A DNA stretch of 64,000 nt from Pseudomonas vranovensis DSM 16006 (GCF_000425805.1 NZ_KE384459.1:125149-189148), one strand, 5' to 3'. Counted from the first letter of the stretch, positions 16,395-25,342 are shown. A program made the numbers and translations. The notes: generated by a model not told the origin, from the sequence alone.

Positions 16395-17741
16395 ATGCAC
16401 CGTCCAACGCCCCACCCGCTGGCTTTGCTGATCATGGCAAGCCTGATCCAGGCACCCGCCCAGGCCGCGCTGTATGAAGTAGACCCCGGGCCCTACCTCC
16501 CCGCAACCGGCGGTTTCGCCGCCTGGTATCAGGACACCCACGGTCGAGTTCTCGACCTGTGCCTGACCAAGGCCGTCAGTTCACGGGTTGGCGGCGCCCC
16601 CGGCGCCCCATCGTACATGTGTGTGCTCAACCCGGCACCCGGGGTGTTCGATGACACCCAGCCGATCAGCTTTCCCACCAACTACCCCGATGAAACCTTC
16701 TGGTTCACCGCCGATGCCGCGATTGTCGATGCTGCCCGCGGCATAGACCTGAGCTACGGCACCGCTATCGAAGCGGCGTTTGCCGCCGAGGAAGTAAAAG
16801 AAGGCGAGCAAGTCAGCTTCGCCCGGGTCCGTATCCGCGTCGATGTACCGACCGCAGGTACCTACATCGTCACCCACCCGTATGGCGTCGAAGTCTTCGA
16901 CGTACCGGCAGCGGGACGCCGGGCGATCAACATGACTCGCGACATTGGCATCGGCTCGCCGAAAACCTATACCGGTGCTCTCAAGGGCGATGTCGGTCCG
17001 TTCCTGCGTGGCGTCGGTGGCCCTTACACCGAGACCAACCCGGCCACTGGTGCCAGCGAGCGCTTCATTGGCGACCCGAACCTGGAGGAAGCCGTCACCG
17101 GCAGCCCGTTCAACACCAACTTCGTGCGCATTGAAGGGCCCAACGGCATCGACTTGCGCACCGAGCTGTTTTCGGTATCCGGCAAACTGTCGGAGGTGAT
17201 TCGACCCACCCCGGTCATCGCCCAGCGCAGCACCTACTCGCGCCACAGTGAAAACGGCGATCTGCGCGCCCAGCAGGATGTCTTCGTGCTAGCCCCACCA
17301 CCTCCCGGTACCGCCACGCTGATCAGCCAGACCCCGAACCTGACGCTCACCGAAGCCAACAGCACCGGTGCCTGGTACGGCCAGTCCGCCTTGAACCCTG
17401 CCCTGCCGCTGGACCTGCAAGTGACCGCCGACAACCAACTGGCGATCCCCAGCAGCACTCCCACCACCCTGACGATGCCGCTGACTGACCTTGTAGTGAT
17501 CCAGCGCGCCGAGTTCAGCCTGAACGGCGGGCAATTGACCCTGGTCGCCTCGACCAGTGATGAAACCAGCCCGCCAGTGCTCACCGCCACCACTGGCAAT
17601 GGCGCCCCGATCGGCACCTTGAGCGGCAATGGCGCGGTCAAGACCCTTACCACCGGGCTTTCGCCTCTCCCGCCAGCCAGGGTCACGGTGACCAGCGGCA
17701 ATGGCGGTAGCGACAGCGAAGAAGTGGTGCTCGTGCCATGA
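16395..17741 (+). CDS. Exported protein, unrecognised DPGPY/WYQD family, short form
   Basis: A 448-residue protein with a signal peptide (cleavage after AQA, about residue 25). The mature N-terminus begins with the block YEVDPGPYLPATGGFAAWYQD. A conserved Cys pair (DLCLTK and YMCVLNPAPGV), a DETFWF segment, a THPYG motif and GPFLRGVGGPYTE/IGDPNLEE blocks follow. All of these recur in the next gene, which makes the two paralogs. The last 100 residues look like a beta-sandwich ending with a GGSDSEEVV segment. There are no enzyme motifs. Placement directly behind a sigma-54 promoter and before two curlin-repeat genes suggests a surface, periplasmic or fibre-associated role. Function not recognised. 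Confidence 0.8.
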   Translation: MHRPTPHPLALLIMASLIQAPAQAALYEVDPGPYLPATGGFAAWYQDTHGRVLDLCLTKAVSSRVGGAPGAPSYMCVLNPAPGVFDDTQPISFPTNYPDETFWFTADAAIVDAARGIDLSYGTAIEAAFAAEEVKEGEQVSFARVRIRVDVPTAGTYIVTHPYGVEVFDVPAAGRRAINMTRDIGIGSPKTYTGALKGDVGPFLRGVGGPYTETNPATGASERFIGDPNLEEAVTGSPFNTNFVRIEGPNGIDLRTELFSVSGKLSEVIRPTPVIAQRSTYSRHSENGDLRAQQDVFVLAPPPPGTATLISQTPNLTLTEANSTGAWYGQSALNPALPLDLQVTADNQLAIPSSTPTTLTMPLTDLVVIQRAEFSLNGGQLTLVASTSDETSPPVLTATTGNGAPIGTLSGNGAVKTLTTGLSPLPPARVTVTSGNGGSDSEEVVLVP

Positions 17742-17776
17742 ACATCATCTCGCCACGTCCCGTAGCAGGAGGCACC

Positions 17777-20008
17777 ATGAACAACTGGCCACGCCTGGCG
17801 CTCTGCGCAGCCGGGCTTTCCCTCTCGCTGGCCGGCACTGCCTGGGCCGGCCTCAAGGCGGTCGATCCCGGCCCCTACACCCTGGCCACCGGGCGTTACC
17901 CGATGTGGTACCAGGACCACGACAACCTGTCGCTGGAGCTCTGCCAATCCAGGGCCGCGAGCTCTCGCTTGCCGGTCTCGGTGCCACCAAACTACATGTG
18001 TACGTTGCTACCGGAACCCGGCGTGTACGACGATAACCTGCCCCTGGTGTTCCCGGACAACTGGCCGCCAGAGATGTTCTGGTTCCTGGCTGAAACCGAG
18101 ATCCCTGCGGTAGGCAACAGTGGCTATGAGCTGGATGTCTACGTCGCCGGTATCGAGGCGGCATTCGCCAGCGAAAACCCGATTGATGGCGACCAGCAGA
18201 GCTTTGCTCGGATCCGCCTGCGGGTCTCGGTGCCCGTGGCCGGCACCTACGTGATCACCCACCCCTACGGCAAGGAAACGGTCAATGTCACCACCCCGGG
18301 CCGGCGGGCAATCAACATCACCCGGGATATCGGCATCGGCGCACCGGGCGACTTCAGCGGCGTGCTCAACGGCGCCGTCGGACCGTTCCTGCGCGGCGTC
18401 GGTGGTCCTTATACCGAGATCAACCCCGACACCGGCGCGACTGAAACCTACATTGGCGACCCGAACCTGACCGAGCGGATCACCGGTAGCCCGTTCAACA
18501 CCAACTTTGTGAGTATCGAGGGCCCGCCCGGCATCATTCGGACCGAACTGTTCACGGTTTCCGGCAAAGTGCTCGATCCTCGCGCGCAGGTGGCGGCGGA
18601 GCTGGAGCGTGCCAGCTACCATCGCAATGCCGCGGGCACCCGTGTCGAGATATTCGCCAAGGCACCCAACAACGCCACCCTGTGCTTCCGCCAGACCCTG
18701 GCGCTGGTACCCGGCACCCCGCCTTCGCCATGCCAGTTCAACCTGCTGAGCGACCACAACGGGCTGTTCTTCGCCGATCACCTGAGCAGCGCAGCACCAC
18801 CACCTGTGATCGTCGTCACGGCCACCGACCCTACCGGCGCCAAGCGCCCTACGGCTTTGTCGAGAAAGCTCGCCGACGTGGTCAAGGTGCAGACTGCCCG
18901 CTATGACTGGGCCAATAAGCGCCTGCGGATCGAGGCCAGTTCCAGCGACGAAGTACAGGTCCCCGACCTGGTTGCCCAGGGCTACGGTCGCCTGTCCAAG
19001 TCCGGCACGCTGCAGACCCTCACCGTCAATGACGTGGCCCAGCCGCCTTCGCACGTGACGATCAAGTCCGCCGCCGGTGGCAGTGACACCGAACCCGTGG
19101 TGATCGTCGGCAATGCACCGGTGGAAGCCGACAACCAGGCGCCACTGGCACAAGCCGACATCGGCAGCACGACCTTCGGTGTTCCGCTGACTCTGACTCT
19201 GCTGGCCAACGACAGCGATCCGGACGGCGACGTGCCGCTGACCATCAGCGACCTCACTCAACCGGCCAGTGACCAAGGCACTGTCGCTTTGAGTGGCAGC
19301 ACTGCAGTGATCTATACCCCACCGGCGGTAGTCAATGCGCCCATGGTTGCCACCTTCACCTACCGTGCCCAGGACAAAAAAGGGCTGAAGTCCGAAGTAA
19401 CCACGGTGACCGTCAACGTCGCCCCCAACCAGGCGCCAACAGCCGTCAACGACACGGCTGCCACCCTGGGTGTGACGCTGCCGATCAACGTGCTGCTCAA
19501 CGACACCGATCCGGAAGGCAACGGGCCACTGACCGTCGCCAGCGTGAGCCAGCCGGCCGGTGGACGCGGCAGTGTGAGCACCGATGGCAACCTGGTCACC
19601 TACACCCCACCGGCCACCATCACGGCAGCCTTCACGACCACCTTCACCTACGTCGCCCGGGACAGCCTCGGCGCCCTGTCGGCACCGGCCACCGTCACCG
19701 TGCAGGTCTCGCCACGGCCAGCAGCGGAAACTTTCGCCGTAACCGCCGCGACCGTCACCGCGCGTTCCAACAACCGCTTCAACTGGGACCTCTCCGGCAC
19801 TTCCTCGGTGACGACCGGCAACACCATCACCGTGCAGGTCACCACCCCGACCGGGCTGGTCACCCTGGGCAGTACCACCGTGCCGCTGACCGGGCGCTGG
19901 CGGTTGACGGTGAGCAACAGCACCACGGTGGTTCCGACCGCAGCACCGACGGCGACCATCCGCAGTAGCCAGGGCACCGTTCGTACCGTGCCGGTCACCG
20001 TGCAGTAA
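17777..20008 (+). CDS. Exported protein, DPGPY/WYQD family, long form with Ig-like repeats
   Basis: A 743-residue paralog of the preceding gene with a C-terminal extension. The signal peptide ends about residue 25 (AWA). The family domain carries VDPGPYTLATGRYPMWYQD, CQSRAAS, YMCTLLPEPGV and GPFLRGVGGPYTE. Two tandem cadherin/Ig-like repeats (about 450-640; each with NQAP, LLAND/LLNDTDP and VIYTPP/VTYTPP) follow, then a Thr/Val-rich beta domain. The start chosen has AGGAGG five bases upstream; an ATG 39 bp earlier overlaps the preceding gene. Repeats of this kind are usual in adhesins and secreted matrix proteins. It is the second gene of a four-gene operon ending in curlin-repeat proteins. 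Confidence 0.82.
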   Translation: MNNWPRLALCAAGLSLSLAGTAWAGLKAVDPGPYTLATGRYPMWYQDHDNLSLELCQSRAASSRLPVSVPPNYMCTLLPEPGVYDDNLPLVFPDNWPPEMFWFLAETEIPAVGNSGYELDVYVAGIEAAFASENPIDGDQQSFARIRLRVSVPVAGTYVITHPYGKETVNVTTPGRRAINITRDIGIGAPGDFSGVLNGAVGPFLRGVGGPYTEINPDTGATETYIGDPNLTERITGSPFNTNFVSIEGPPGIIRTELFTVSGKVLDPRAQVAAELERASYHRNAAGTRVEIFAKAPNNATLCFRQTLALVPGTPPSPCQFNLLSDHNGLFFADHLSSAAPPPVIVVTATDPTGAKRPTALSRKLADVVKVQTARYDWANKRLRIEASSSDEVQVPDLVAQGYGRLSKSGTLQTLTVNDVAQPPSHVTIKSAAGGSDTEPVVIVGNAPVEADNQAPLAQADIGSTTFGVPLTLTLLANDSDPDGDVPLTISDLTQPASDQGTVALSGSTAVIYTPPAVVNAPMVATFTYRAQDKKGLKSEVTTVTVNVAPNQAPTAVNDTAATLGVTLPINVLLNDTDPEGNGPLTVASVSQPAGGRGSVSTDGNLVTYTPPATITAAFTTTFTYVARDSLGALSAPATVTVQVSPRPAAETFAVTAATVTARSNNRFNWDLSGTSSVTTGNTITVQVTTPTGLVTLGSTTVPLTGRWRLTVSNSTTVVPTAAPTATIRSSQGTVRTVPVTVQ

Positions 20009-20032
20009 CCCGCGGCAACAGGAGATACGACC

Positions 20033-20500
20033 ATGGCGCGCCTGACCACCCTGCTGATGTGCCTGACCTTGATCGGTCAGGCCGCCCTGGCCGATGACCT
20101 GATGGACAACGCCGACCTCGCCGTTGGCGGTGATCTGGGCGAACCGCTGTCGATGCAGCCACTGCCCGCTGGGCAGCAGGCACTAATAGACCAGAACGGC
20201 CAGTCCAACCGCGCCGCCATCGGCCAGGACGGTCAGGCCCTTCTGGGCCGCATCGTCCAGTCCGGCGGGGCACAGGAGGCGTACATCCTGCAGCAAGGCA
20301 GTGACCTGATGGCAACCATTACCCAGCAAGGTTACGGCAACGACGCTTCGATCACCCAGAGCGGCAGTAACAACCGCGCCCAAATCGAGCAATACGGAAA
20401 TAGCAACAGTGCCAGCATCGTCCAGGCCGGTACGGGGCTCTCAAGCTCCGTGATCCAGGCCGGTAGCGGGCAGCACGTGCAAGTCAATCAATACCGTTAA
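20033..20500 (+). CDS. Curlin-repeat protein, CsgB-sized (candidate nucleator)
   Basis: A 155-residue secreted protein (signal peptide ending ALA, about residue 20). It has about five curlin repeats of the form Q-x-G-x2-N-x-A-x3-Q: QNGQSNRAAIGQ, QQGYGNDASITQ, QSGSNNRAQIEQ, QYGNSNSASIVQ and a C-terminal QAGSGQHVQVNQ. Length and repeat number match CsgB/CsgA of curli. An N-terminal non-repeat segment of about 35 residues precedes the repeats. The order of a small curlin protein followed by a large one suggests nucleator then major subunit, but that is inference. CsgE, CsgF and CsgG homologs are not in this window. Confidence 0.82.
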   Translation: MARLTTLLMCLTLIGQAALADDLMDNADLAVGGDLGEPLSMQPLPAGQQALIDQNGQSNRAAIGQDGQALLGRIVQSGGAQEAYILQQGSDLMATITQQGYGNDASITQSGSNNRAQIEQYGNSNSASIVQAGTGLSSSVIQAGSGQHVQVNQYR

Positions 20501-20516
20501 ACCTGGAGGCAACACC

Positions 20517-21974
20517 ATGTTCAAGCTCGCTCCCCTAAGCGCCGCCATTGTTCTGGCCCTTGCCGGCCAGGTCATGGCTGACAACAGCCAGTCTACCCAG
20601 AACCAGACCGGTACCGAAAACATCGCCGAGGTCAAACAGACAGCGGCGGCCATGAGCACAACCACCCAGAACCAGATAGGCCTGGGCAACAACCACATGA
20701 CGGTGCAGGAAGGAGGCAACAGCAGCATCAACCAAAGCACCGTGGGCGACTACAACGCAGGCTATGCCGAGCAACTGTTCGAGTTTGGCAGCCAGATCAA
20801 TCAGCAGTCGGCCGGGGCGTTGAACAACACCCATGCCAGCCAGTCCCTGGGCACCGAGAACCAGGCCCTGCAGACCCAGGAAGGCAACGGCAACTTCTCG
20901 TTCGTCTACCAGGACACCCAGACCAGCAGCCAGGCCACCACGCTGCAATACGGCAACGACAACCGTGCCTTCGCCGAGCAACTGAACCCCACCATGGTCA
21001 CCAGCGGCATCAACAGTGCGCTGGTCATCCAGAACGGCACCAACAACTACGCCGCCGCCGAACACATCACCCACAACAGCGGTCAGGTCGGCATCTACCA
21101 GACCGGCGACGACAACTGGGCCTATGGCGACCAGCGCGAAGGCCAGGGGGGCACCGTGGCTATCACCCAGATCGGCACGGCCAACTCCACGGAAGTCTGG
21201 CAGGACACCCAGGCCAACAGCCAGGCGACCGTCACTCAGATCGGCCAGACCAACGAAGGCGTGATGGACCAAAGCTTTGGTGACAACAACGTGGCCAGCA
21301 TCTTTCAGGTTGGCGATCTGAACGCCATCTATGCCGACCAGTTTGAATCGATGGGATCGCTTGCAACCCTGGTGCAGTCCGGTAGCGGCAACGTCAGCTA
21401 CACCTACCAGACCGGCGACAACCATGTGTTGTCGGTGACGTCCTCGGGCACAGGCAACAAGGTGCTGGCCAGCAACTGGAAAGGTGACAAATCCGGTGGC
21501 CAGTTCGGCAGCAACCAGCGCGCCGAAATCAACCAGGCCGGCACCGGCAACAGCGCCAACCTGACCCAGAAGGACATGAACCAGTTGGCACGTCTTAACC
21601 AGAACGGCACCGGAAACACCGCCGAACTGACCCAGGCCGAGACCCATAACGAGCTGTATTTCGAGCAGAACGGCAGCGACAACCTGTTGATCGCCGATCA
21701 GCGCGGCAGCGAAAACTACGCCTCAGGCACCAGCATTGGCGCGAGCAACAACATCAAACTGGACCAGTCCGGCAGCGGCAACCAGAGCTACACCTGGCAG
21801 CTGTATGGCGACAACAACAAAGCCACCATCACCCAGACCGATGGCGTCAATGTTGCTTTCGTGACCCAGGGTGGCTCGGGTAACCAGGCCATGGTCGATC
21901 AGAGTGGTGCGAGCATGACCGCAACCGTGCAGCAGTTCGGTACCGGCAACCAGGCGACGGTGCTGCAGCAGTAA
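20517..21974 (+). CDS. Giant curlin-repeat protein (CsgA-like fibre subunit)
   Basis: A 485-residue secreted protein (signal peptide ending VMA, about residue 22), roughly three times the length of CsgA. The mature chain is a run of about 20 degenerate curlin units with G-x-x-N and flanking Gln, for example TQNQIGLGNNHMTVQ, ITQIGTANSTEVWQ, LNQNGTGNTAELTQ, FEQNGSDNLLIADQ and VQQFGTGNQATVLQQ at the end. It is rich in Gln, Asn, Gly, Ser and Thr and nearly lacks charged and sulphur residues. TGGAGG precedes the ATG, 16 bp after the smaller curlin gene. Expected to form an amyloid beta-helical fibre. A strong terminator follows. Confidence 0.85.
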   Translation: MFKLAPLSAAIVLALAGQVMADNSQSTQNQTGTENIAEVKQTAAAMSTTTQNQIGLGNNHMTVQEGGNSSINQSTVGDYNAGYAEQLFEFGSQINQQSAGALNNTHASQSLGTENQALQTQEGNGNFSFVYQDTQTSSQATTLQYGNDNRAFAEQLNPTMVTSGINSALVIQNGTNNYAAAEHITHNSGQVGIYQTGDDNWAYGDQREGQGGTVAITQIGTANSTEVWQDTQANSQATVTQIGQTNEGVMDQSFGDNNVASIFQVGDLNAIYADQFESMGSLATLVQSGSGNVSYTYQTGDNHVLSVTSSGTGNKVLASNWKGDKSGGQFGSNQRAEINQAGTGNSANLTQKDMNQLARLNQNGTGNTAELTQAETHNELYFEQNGSDNLLIADQRGSENYASGTSIGASNNIKLDQSGSGNQSYTWQLYGDNNKATITQTDGVNVAFVTQGGSGNQAMVDQSGASMTATVQQFGTGNQATVLQQ

Positions 21975-21977
21975 GTG

Positions 21978-22003
21978 CTTCACGGGGCAGGCCCGTTCCC
22001 ACA
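21978..22003 (+). repeat. REP-like remnant (second family)
   Basis: The CTTCACGGGGCAGGCCCGTTCCCACA-type sequence resembles the common pseudomonad REP with a CTTCGCGGGCAAGCCCGCTC core, with several substitutions. It lies immediately behind the curlin operon stop codon. Assignment is from memory of the consensus, so it is tentative. Confidence 0.45.
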
Positions 22004-22040
22004 TTGCCCCGCCATGGACAACCGCGCGTTTTCCCGCTTG

Positions 22041-22080
22041 GCCGCTACCACCGATGGGGGTGATAGCGGTCCTTTTTCTT
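22041..22080 (+). terminator. Rho-independent terminator of the curlin operon
   Basis: CCGCTACCACC pairs with GGTGATAGCGG (one internal mismatch) around a GATGGG loop and is followed by TCCTTTTTCTTT. It lies about 70 bp after the giant curlin gene and closes the four-gene operon. Confidence 0.8.
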
Positions 22081-22153
22081 TGCGCTCCCGCCACAACTCG
22101 CAGACCAGAGCCTCGCCTTAATATTTTATTTTTTTCCTGACACCTTTACTTGC

Positions 22154-22174
22154 GAATGATAATCCATATCATTC
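22154..22174 (+). promoter_or_regulatory. Fur box
   Basis: A perfect 8-bp inverted repeat GAATGATA / TATCATTC has a 5-nt centre and matches the Fur consensus (GATAATGATAATCATTATC) closely. It lies 67 bp before the start codon of the TonB-dependent receptor, so iron-responsive repression of that gene is expected. Confidence 0.88.
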
Positions 22175-22240
22175 TCGACCTTCCGAGAGCCCTGGCCTTT
22201 TGCCAGCCCCGCTCACCTTAGGTACCAGGAGAGATCTGAC

Positions 22241-24487
22241 ATGGCGTCGCGCTTCACATTCTGCCCCTTGAGTCTTGCCGTGCTGGCAACACTGGGCACT
22301 ACTTCCCTTACCGCTGCTCCCCTGCCCCTGGATCACGGCGAAGTCCAGGTCCAGCCCACCGACCTGCCGGTCGCTGGCAGCCGCCAGGCCATTGAATTGG
22401 AGAACACCCGGGTACTGGGCACGGCCGAGGAGGAACTCAAGCAAGCACCCGGGGTGTCGATCATCACGGCCGAAGACATCAAGAAGCGCCCGCCGGTCAA
22501 CGACCTGTCCGACATCATTCGCCGCGAACCAGGGGTGAACCTCACCGGCAACAGCAGCAGCGGCGCCCGCGGCAACAACCGCCAGATCGACCTGCGCGGC
22601 ATGGGGCCGGAAAACACCCTGGTCCTGATCGATGGCAAACCCTCCACCTCGCGCAATGCCGTGCGCTATGGCTGGAGTGGCGACCGCGACACCCGCGGCG
22701 AAACCAACTGGGTACCGGCCGAAGAAGTCGAGCGCATCGAGATCCTGCGCGGCCCGGCGGCGGCGCGCTACGGCTCCGGCGCCATGGGCGGCGTGGTGAA
22801 CATCATCACCAAGCGCCCGACCCAGGATTATCGTGGTTCGATGACCGTCTACAGCGTGTTCCCCGAAGACGACGCCGAAGGCATGGGCAAGCGGGCCAAC
22901 TTCAGCCTCAGCGGACCGATCACCGACGACGTGATCTTTCGCGTCTACGGCAGCCTGAACAAGACCGACGCCGACGACATGAAGATCAACAGCGACCACC
23001 AGGCCTTCGAGGAGTCGTTGATGGCCGGCCGCGAAGGCGTGCGCAACAAGGACGTCAATGGTCTGGTGAGCTGGAAGATCGACCCGTCCAACACTGTCGA
23101 CCTCGAGTCCAGCTACAGCCGCCAGGGCAACATCTTTGCCGGCGACACCATGCTCAACGCCGGTGGCGAGTTCGTCGAAAGCCAGGTGGGCAAGGAAACC
23201 AACGTGATGCAGCGTTCAAGTTTCGCCGGCACCCATCGCGGTGACTATGACTGGGGCACCAGCACCGCATCGCTCTCCTATGACCTGACCCGCAACGAAC
23301 GACTCAACGAAGGCCTGGCCGGATGGGGCGAAGGCGCCCCCTCTGACGGCGCCGGTCGCTTCGAGTCGCGCCTTCGCAACACTCGCGCCACTGGCGAGGT
23401 CAACCTGCCGCTGAGCGCAGGGTTCGAACAAGTCCTGACCCTGGGTGGCGAATACCTCTACGAGTCGCTCAACGATCCAGGCTCCCTGCGCCCGCAAAGT
23501 TATGACCCAGGCAGCGAGCTGTCGGGCTTTGACCGCACCCAGACCAAGAGCACCGCACACAGCTACGCCCTGTACACCGAAGACAACATTGAGGTCGGCA
23601 GCAGCACCATCGTTACGCCCGGGTTGCGCTACGATCACCACGAAGACTTTGGCGGTAACTGGAGCCCGAGCCTGAACGCCTCGCACCAGATCACCGAGGC
23701 GCTGAGCATCAAGGGCGGTATCGCGCGCGCCTACAAGACCCCGAACATGTACCAGTCCAACCCCAACTACCTGCTCTACAGCCGTGGCGGCGGCTGCAAC
23801 TCCAGCGAACTCAACAACGGTGGCTGCTACTTGTTGGGCAACGCCGACCTGGACCCGGAAACCAGCGTCAACAAAGAACTGGGCCTGGCCTACGACAAAG
23901 GTACCTGGCGCACCAGTGCGACCTACTTCCGCAACGACTACAAGAACAAGATCGAGGCCGGCAACCAGACGTTGTTCCGGCTGCCCAACGGGCGCCGCAT
24001 CCTGCGCTGGGAAAACACCGACAAGGCGGTGGTAGAGGGTGTGGAAGGCAACCTGTTCATCGCCCTGAGCCCAAGCCTGGATTGGAACACCAACTTCACC
24101 TACATGATCGAGTCCGAAGACAAGAAGACCGGTGAACCGCTGAGCATCATTCCCGAGTACACCGTCAACACCACGCTCGACTGGAATGCCACCGAAAAGC
24201 TCTCGTTCCAGCTCAACGGCACCTATTACGGCAAGCAAGAGCCGCCCAGCTACAACGCCCGCGCCAACGAGGCCCTGGACAAGCGCGTACAGAAAGAAGT
24301 CGACCCCTATGGCCTGGTGGGGATCAGCAGTGGCTATGAATTCAACAAGCACCTGAGCGTGCGGGTGGGCGTGAACAACCTGTTCGACAAGCGCCTGTAT
24401 CGCGAAGGCAACTCCGATGAGGCTGGCGCACTGACGTACAACGAACCTGGTCGCGCTTACTACGCCTCTTTTACCACCTCATTCTGA
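22241..24487 (+). CDS. TonB-dependent catecholate siderophore receptor (FepA/PfeA-like)
   Basis: A 748-residue outer-membrane receptor. After the signal peptide (ends about residue 27) come the plug domain (GVSIITAEDIKKRPPVNDLSD, RGMGPENTLVLIDGKP, VERIEILRGPAAARYGSGAMGGVVNIITK) and a 22-strand barrel ending in YNEPGRAYYASFTTSF with the terminal Phe typical of Bam substrates. Segments such as GNADLDPETSVNKELGLAYD and the Cys-containing loop near residues 520-527 are characteristic of FepA, PfeA and PirA, which import ferric enterobactin and related catecholates. A Fur box precedes it. No siderophore genes are adjacent, so it probably takes up a xenosiderophore. Confidence 0.92.
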   Translation: MASRFTFCPLSLAVLATLGTTSLTAAPLPLDHGEVQVQPTDLPVAGSRQAIELENTRVLGTAEEELKQAPGVSIITAEDIKKRPPVNDLSDIIRREPGVNLTGNSSSGARGNNRQIDLRGMGPENTLVLIDGKPSTSRNAVRYGWSGDRDTRGETNWVPAEEVERIEILRGPAAARYGSGAMGGVVNIITKRPTQDYRGSMTVYSVFPEDDAEGMGKRANFSLSGPITDDVIFRVYGSLNKTDADDMKINSDHQAFEESLMAGREGVRNKDVNGLVSWKIDPSNTVDLESSYSRQGNIFAGDTMLNAGGEFVESQVGKETNVMQRSSFAGTHRGDYDWGTSTASLSYDLTRNERLNEGLAGWGEGAPSDGAGRFESRLRNTRATGEVNLPLSAGFEQVLTLGGEYLYESLNDPGSLRPQSYDPGSELSGFDRTQTKSTAHSYALYTEDNIEVGSSTIVTPGLRYDHHEDFGGNWSPSLNASHQITEALSIKGGIARAYKTPNMYQSNPNYLLYSRGGGCNSSELNNGGCYLLGNADLDPETSVNKELGLAYDKGTWRTSATYFRNDYKNKIEAGNQTLFRLPNGRRILRWENTDKAVVEGVEGNLFIALSPSLDWNTNFTYMIESEDKKTGEPLSIIPEYTVNTTLDWNATEKLSFQLNGTYYGKQEPPSYNARANEALDKRVQKEVDPYGLVGISSGYEFNKHLSVRVGVNNLFDKRLYREGNSDEAGALTYNEPGRAYYASFTTSF

Positions 24488-24497
24488 GGTCCTACAC

Positions 24498-24523
24498 CAG
24501 GCCGGCGCTAAAACGTCGGCCTG
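24498..24523 (+). terminator. Hairpin after the siderophore receptor
   Basis: CAGGCCGGCG and CGTCGGCCTG form a nearly perfect 10-bp stem with a 6-nt loop, 11 bp after the receptor stop codon. Only a weak T-rich segment follows, so termination may be partial. Confidence 0.5.
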
Positions 24524-24723
24524 CACCCCTAGATTTATCGTTTTAGCATCAATAGTTTGTAGGAATACTCTCAGTTTTCGCCCGTTTTAATCCACGCCAG
24601 CACACTTCCTATACTATCGCTCCTTGATTCGACATATCGTGAGTGCCCTTCCGGCTATAACCAGATTTTCCTTCCTGAACGACTCGGGAATTAGCCCCAC
24701 AGACCCGATTATGGAGTTGCACA

Positions 24724-25335
24724 ATGACCTCGGTGTTGATTGTTGAGGATCATGCGATAGTTCGCTATGCGTTGATTACCTTGCTCGAACGCGATCGCCA
24801 TCAGATCGTCGGTGAAACCGCCGATGGCTCCAACGCCGTAGCGTTGGCGCGCAAGCATTGCCCAGAAGTAGTGATACTTGACCTTGGCCTGAAAAAAATG
24901 GACGGCCTGAGCGTGCTCAGAAGTTTACGCACCCTCGCCCCGCCACCCCGGGTGCTGGTGCTCACCGCCCAGCCCCCTGACCTGTTTGCGCGACGCTGCC
25001 TGGATGCCGGTGCCTCGGCGTTCGTGTCCAAGGACAACGACCTGACGGCAGTCACCTTCGCCATGGACGCGATACTCAAGGGCTATTCACTGTTCCCTGA
25101 CCTGTCGAACTTTCGCAGCCCGCTCAAGAGCGAAGCGGAACGCCTGGCCAAACTGTCTGACCAGGAGTTGAACGTTCTGCGGCTATTGGCGCGGGGAGAG
25201 TCGAACAACGAGATTGCCGAGCGCATGCTCCTGAGCGCGAAGACCATCAGCACCTACAAGACCCGGATCATGGAGAAGCTGGAAGTCAGCTCGCTGGTAG
25301 CCTTGTTCGAATTGTCCAGGCGCAACGCGCTCTGA
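24724..25335 (+). CDS. LuxR-family response regulator (EvgA/BvgA/RocA type)
   Basis: A 203-residue regulator. The receiver domain (about 1-120; acidic pocket ED at 8-9, phospho-Asp in VVILDLGL, conserved Lys in FVSKDND) is followed by a LuxR-type helix-turn-helix (LSDQELNVLRLLARGESNNEIAERMLLSAKTISTYKTRIMEKL). It is followed 7 bp later by a BvgS-like hybrid kinase, the standard EvgAS/BvgAS/RocSA arrangement, so phosphotransfer from the kinase's Hpt domain is expected. Target genes cannot be inferred from the window. Confidence 0.92.
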   Translation: MTSVLIVEDHAIVRYALITLLERDRHQIVGETADGSNAVALARKHCPEVVILDLGLKKMDGLSVLRSLRTLAPPPRVLVLTAQPPDLFARRCLDAGASAFVSKDNDLTAVTFAMDAILKGYSLFPDLSNFRSPLKSEAERLAKLSDQELNVLRLLARGESNNEIAERMLLSAKTISTYKTRIMEKLEVSSLVALFELSRRNAL

Positions 25336-25342
25336 ATCGCCC

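Noticed and set aside
20535..21647. Minus-strand frame opposite the giant curlin gene with Gly/Val-rich repeats
   Set aside because: The periodicity is the complement of the curlin repeats; the plus-strand frame has signal peptide, ribosome site and terminator.
20517..21974. Tandem DNA repeat or CRISPR-like array in the curlin gene
   Set aside because: The periodicity is at protein level only; units vary in length and DNA sequence, and no identical spaced repeats occur.
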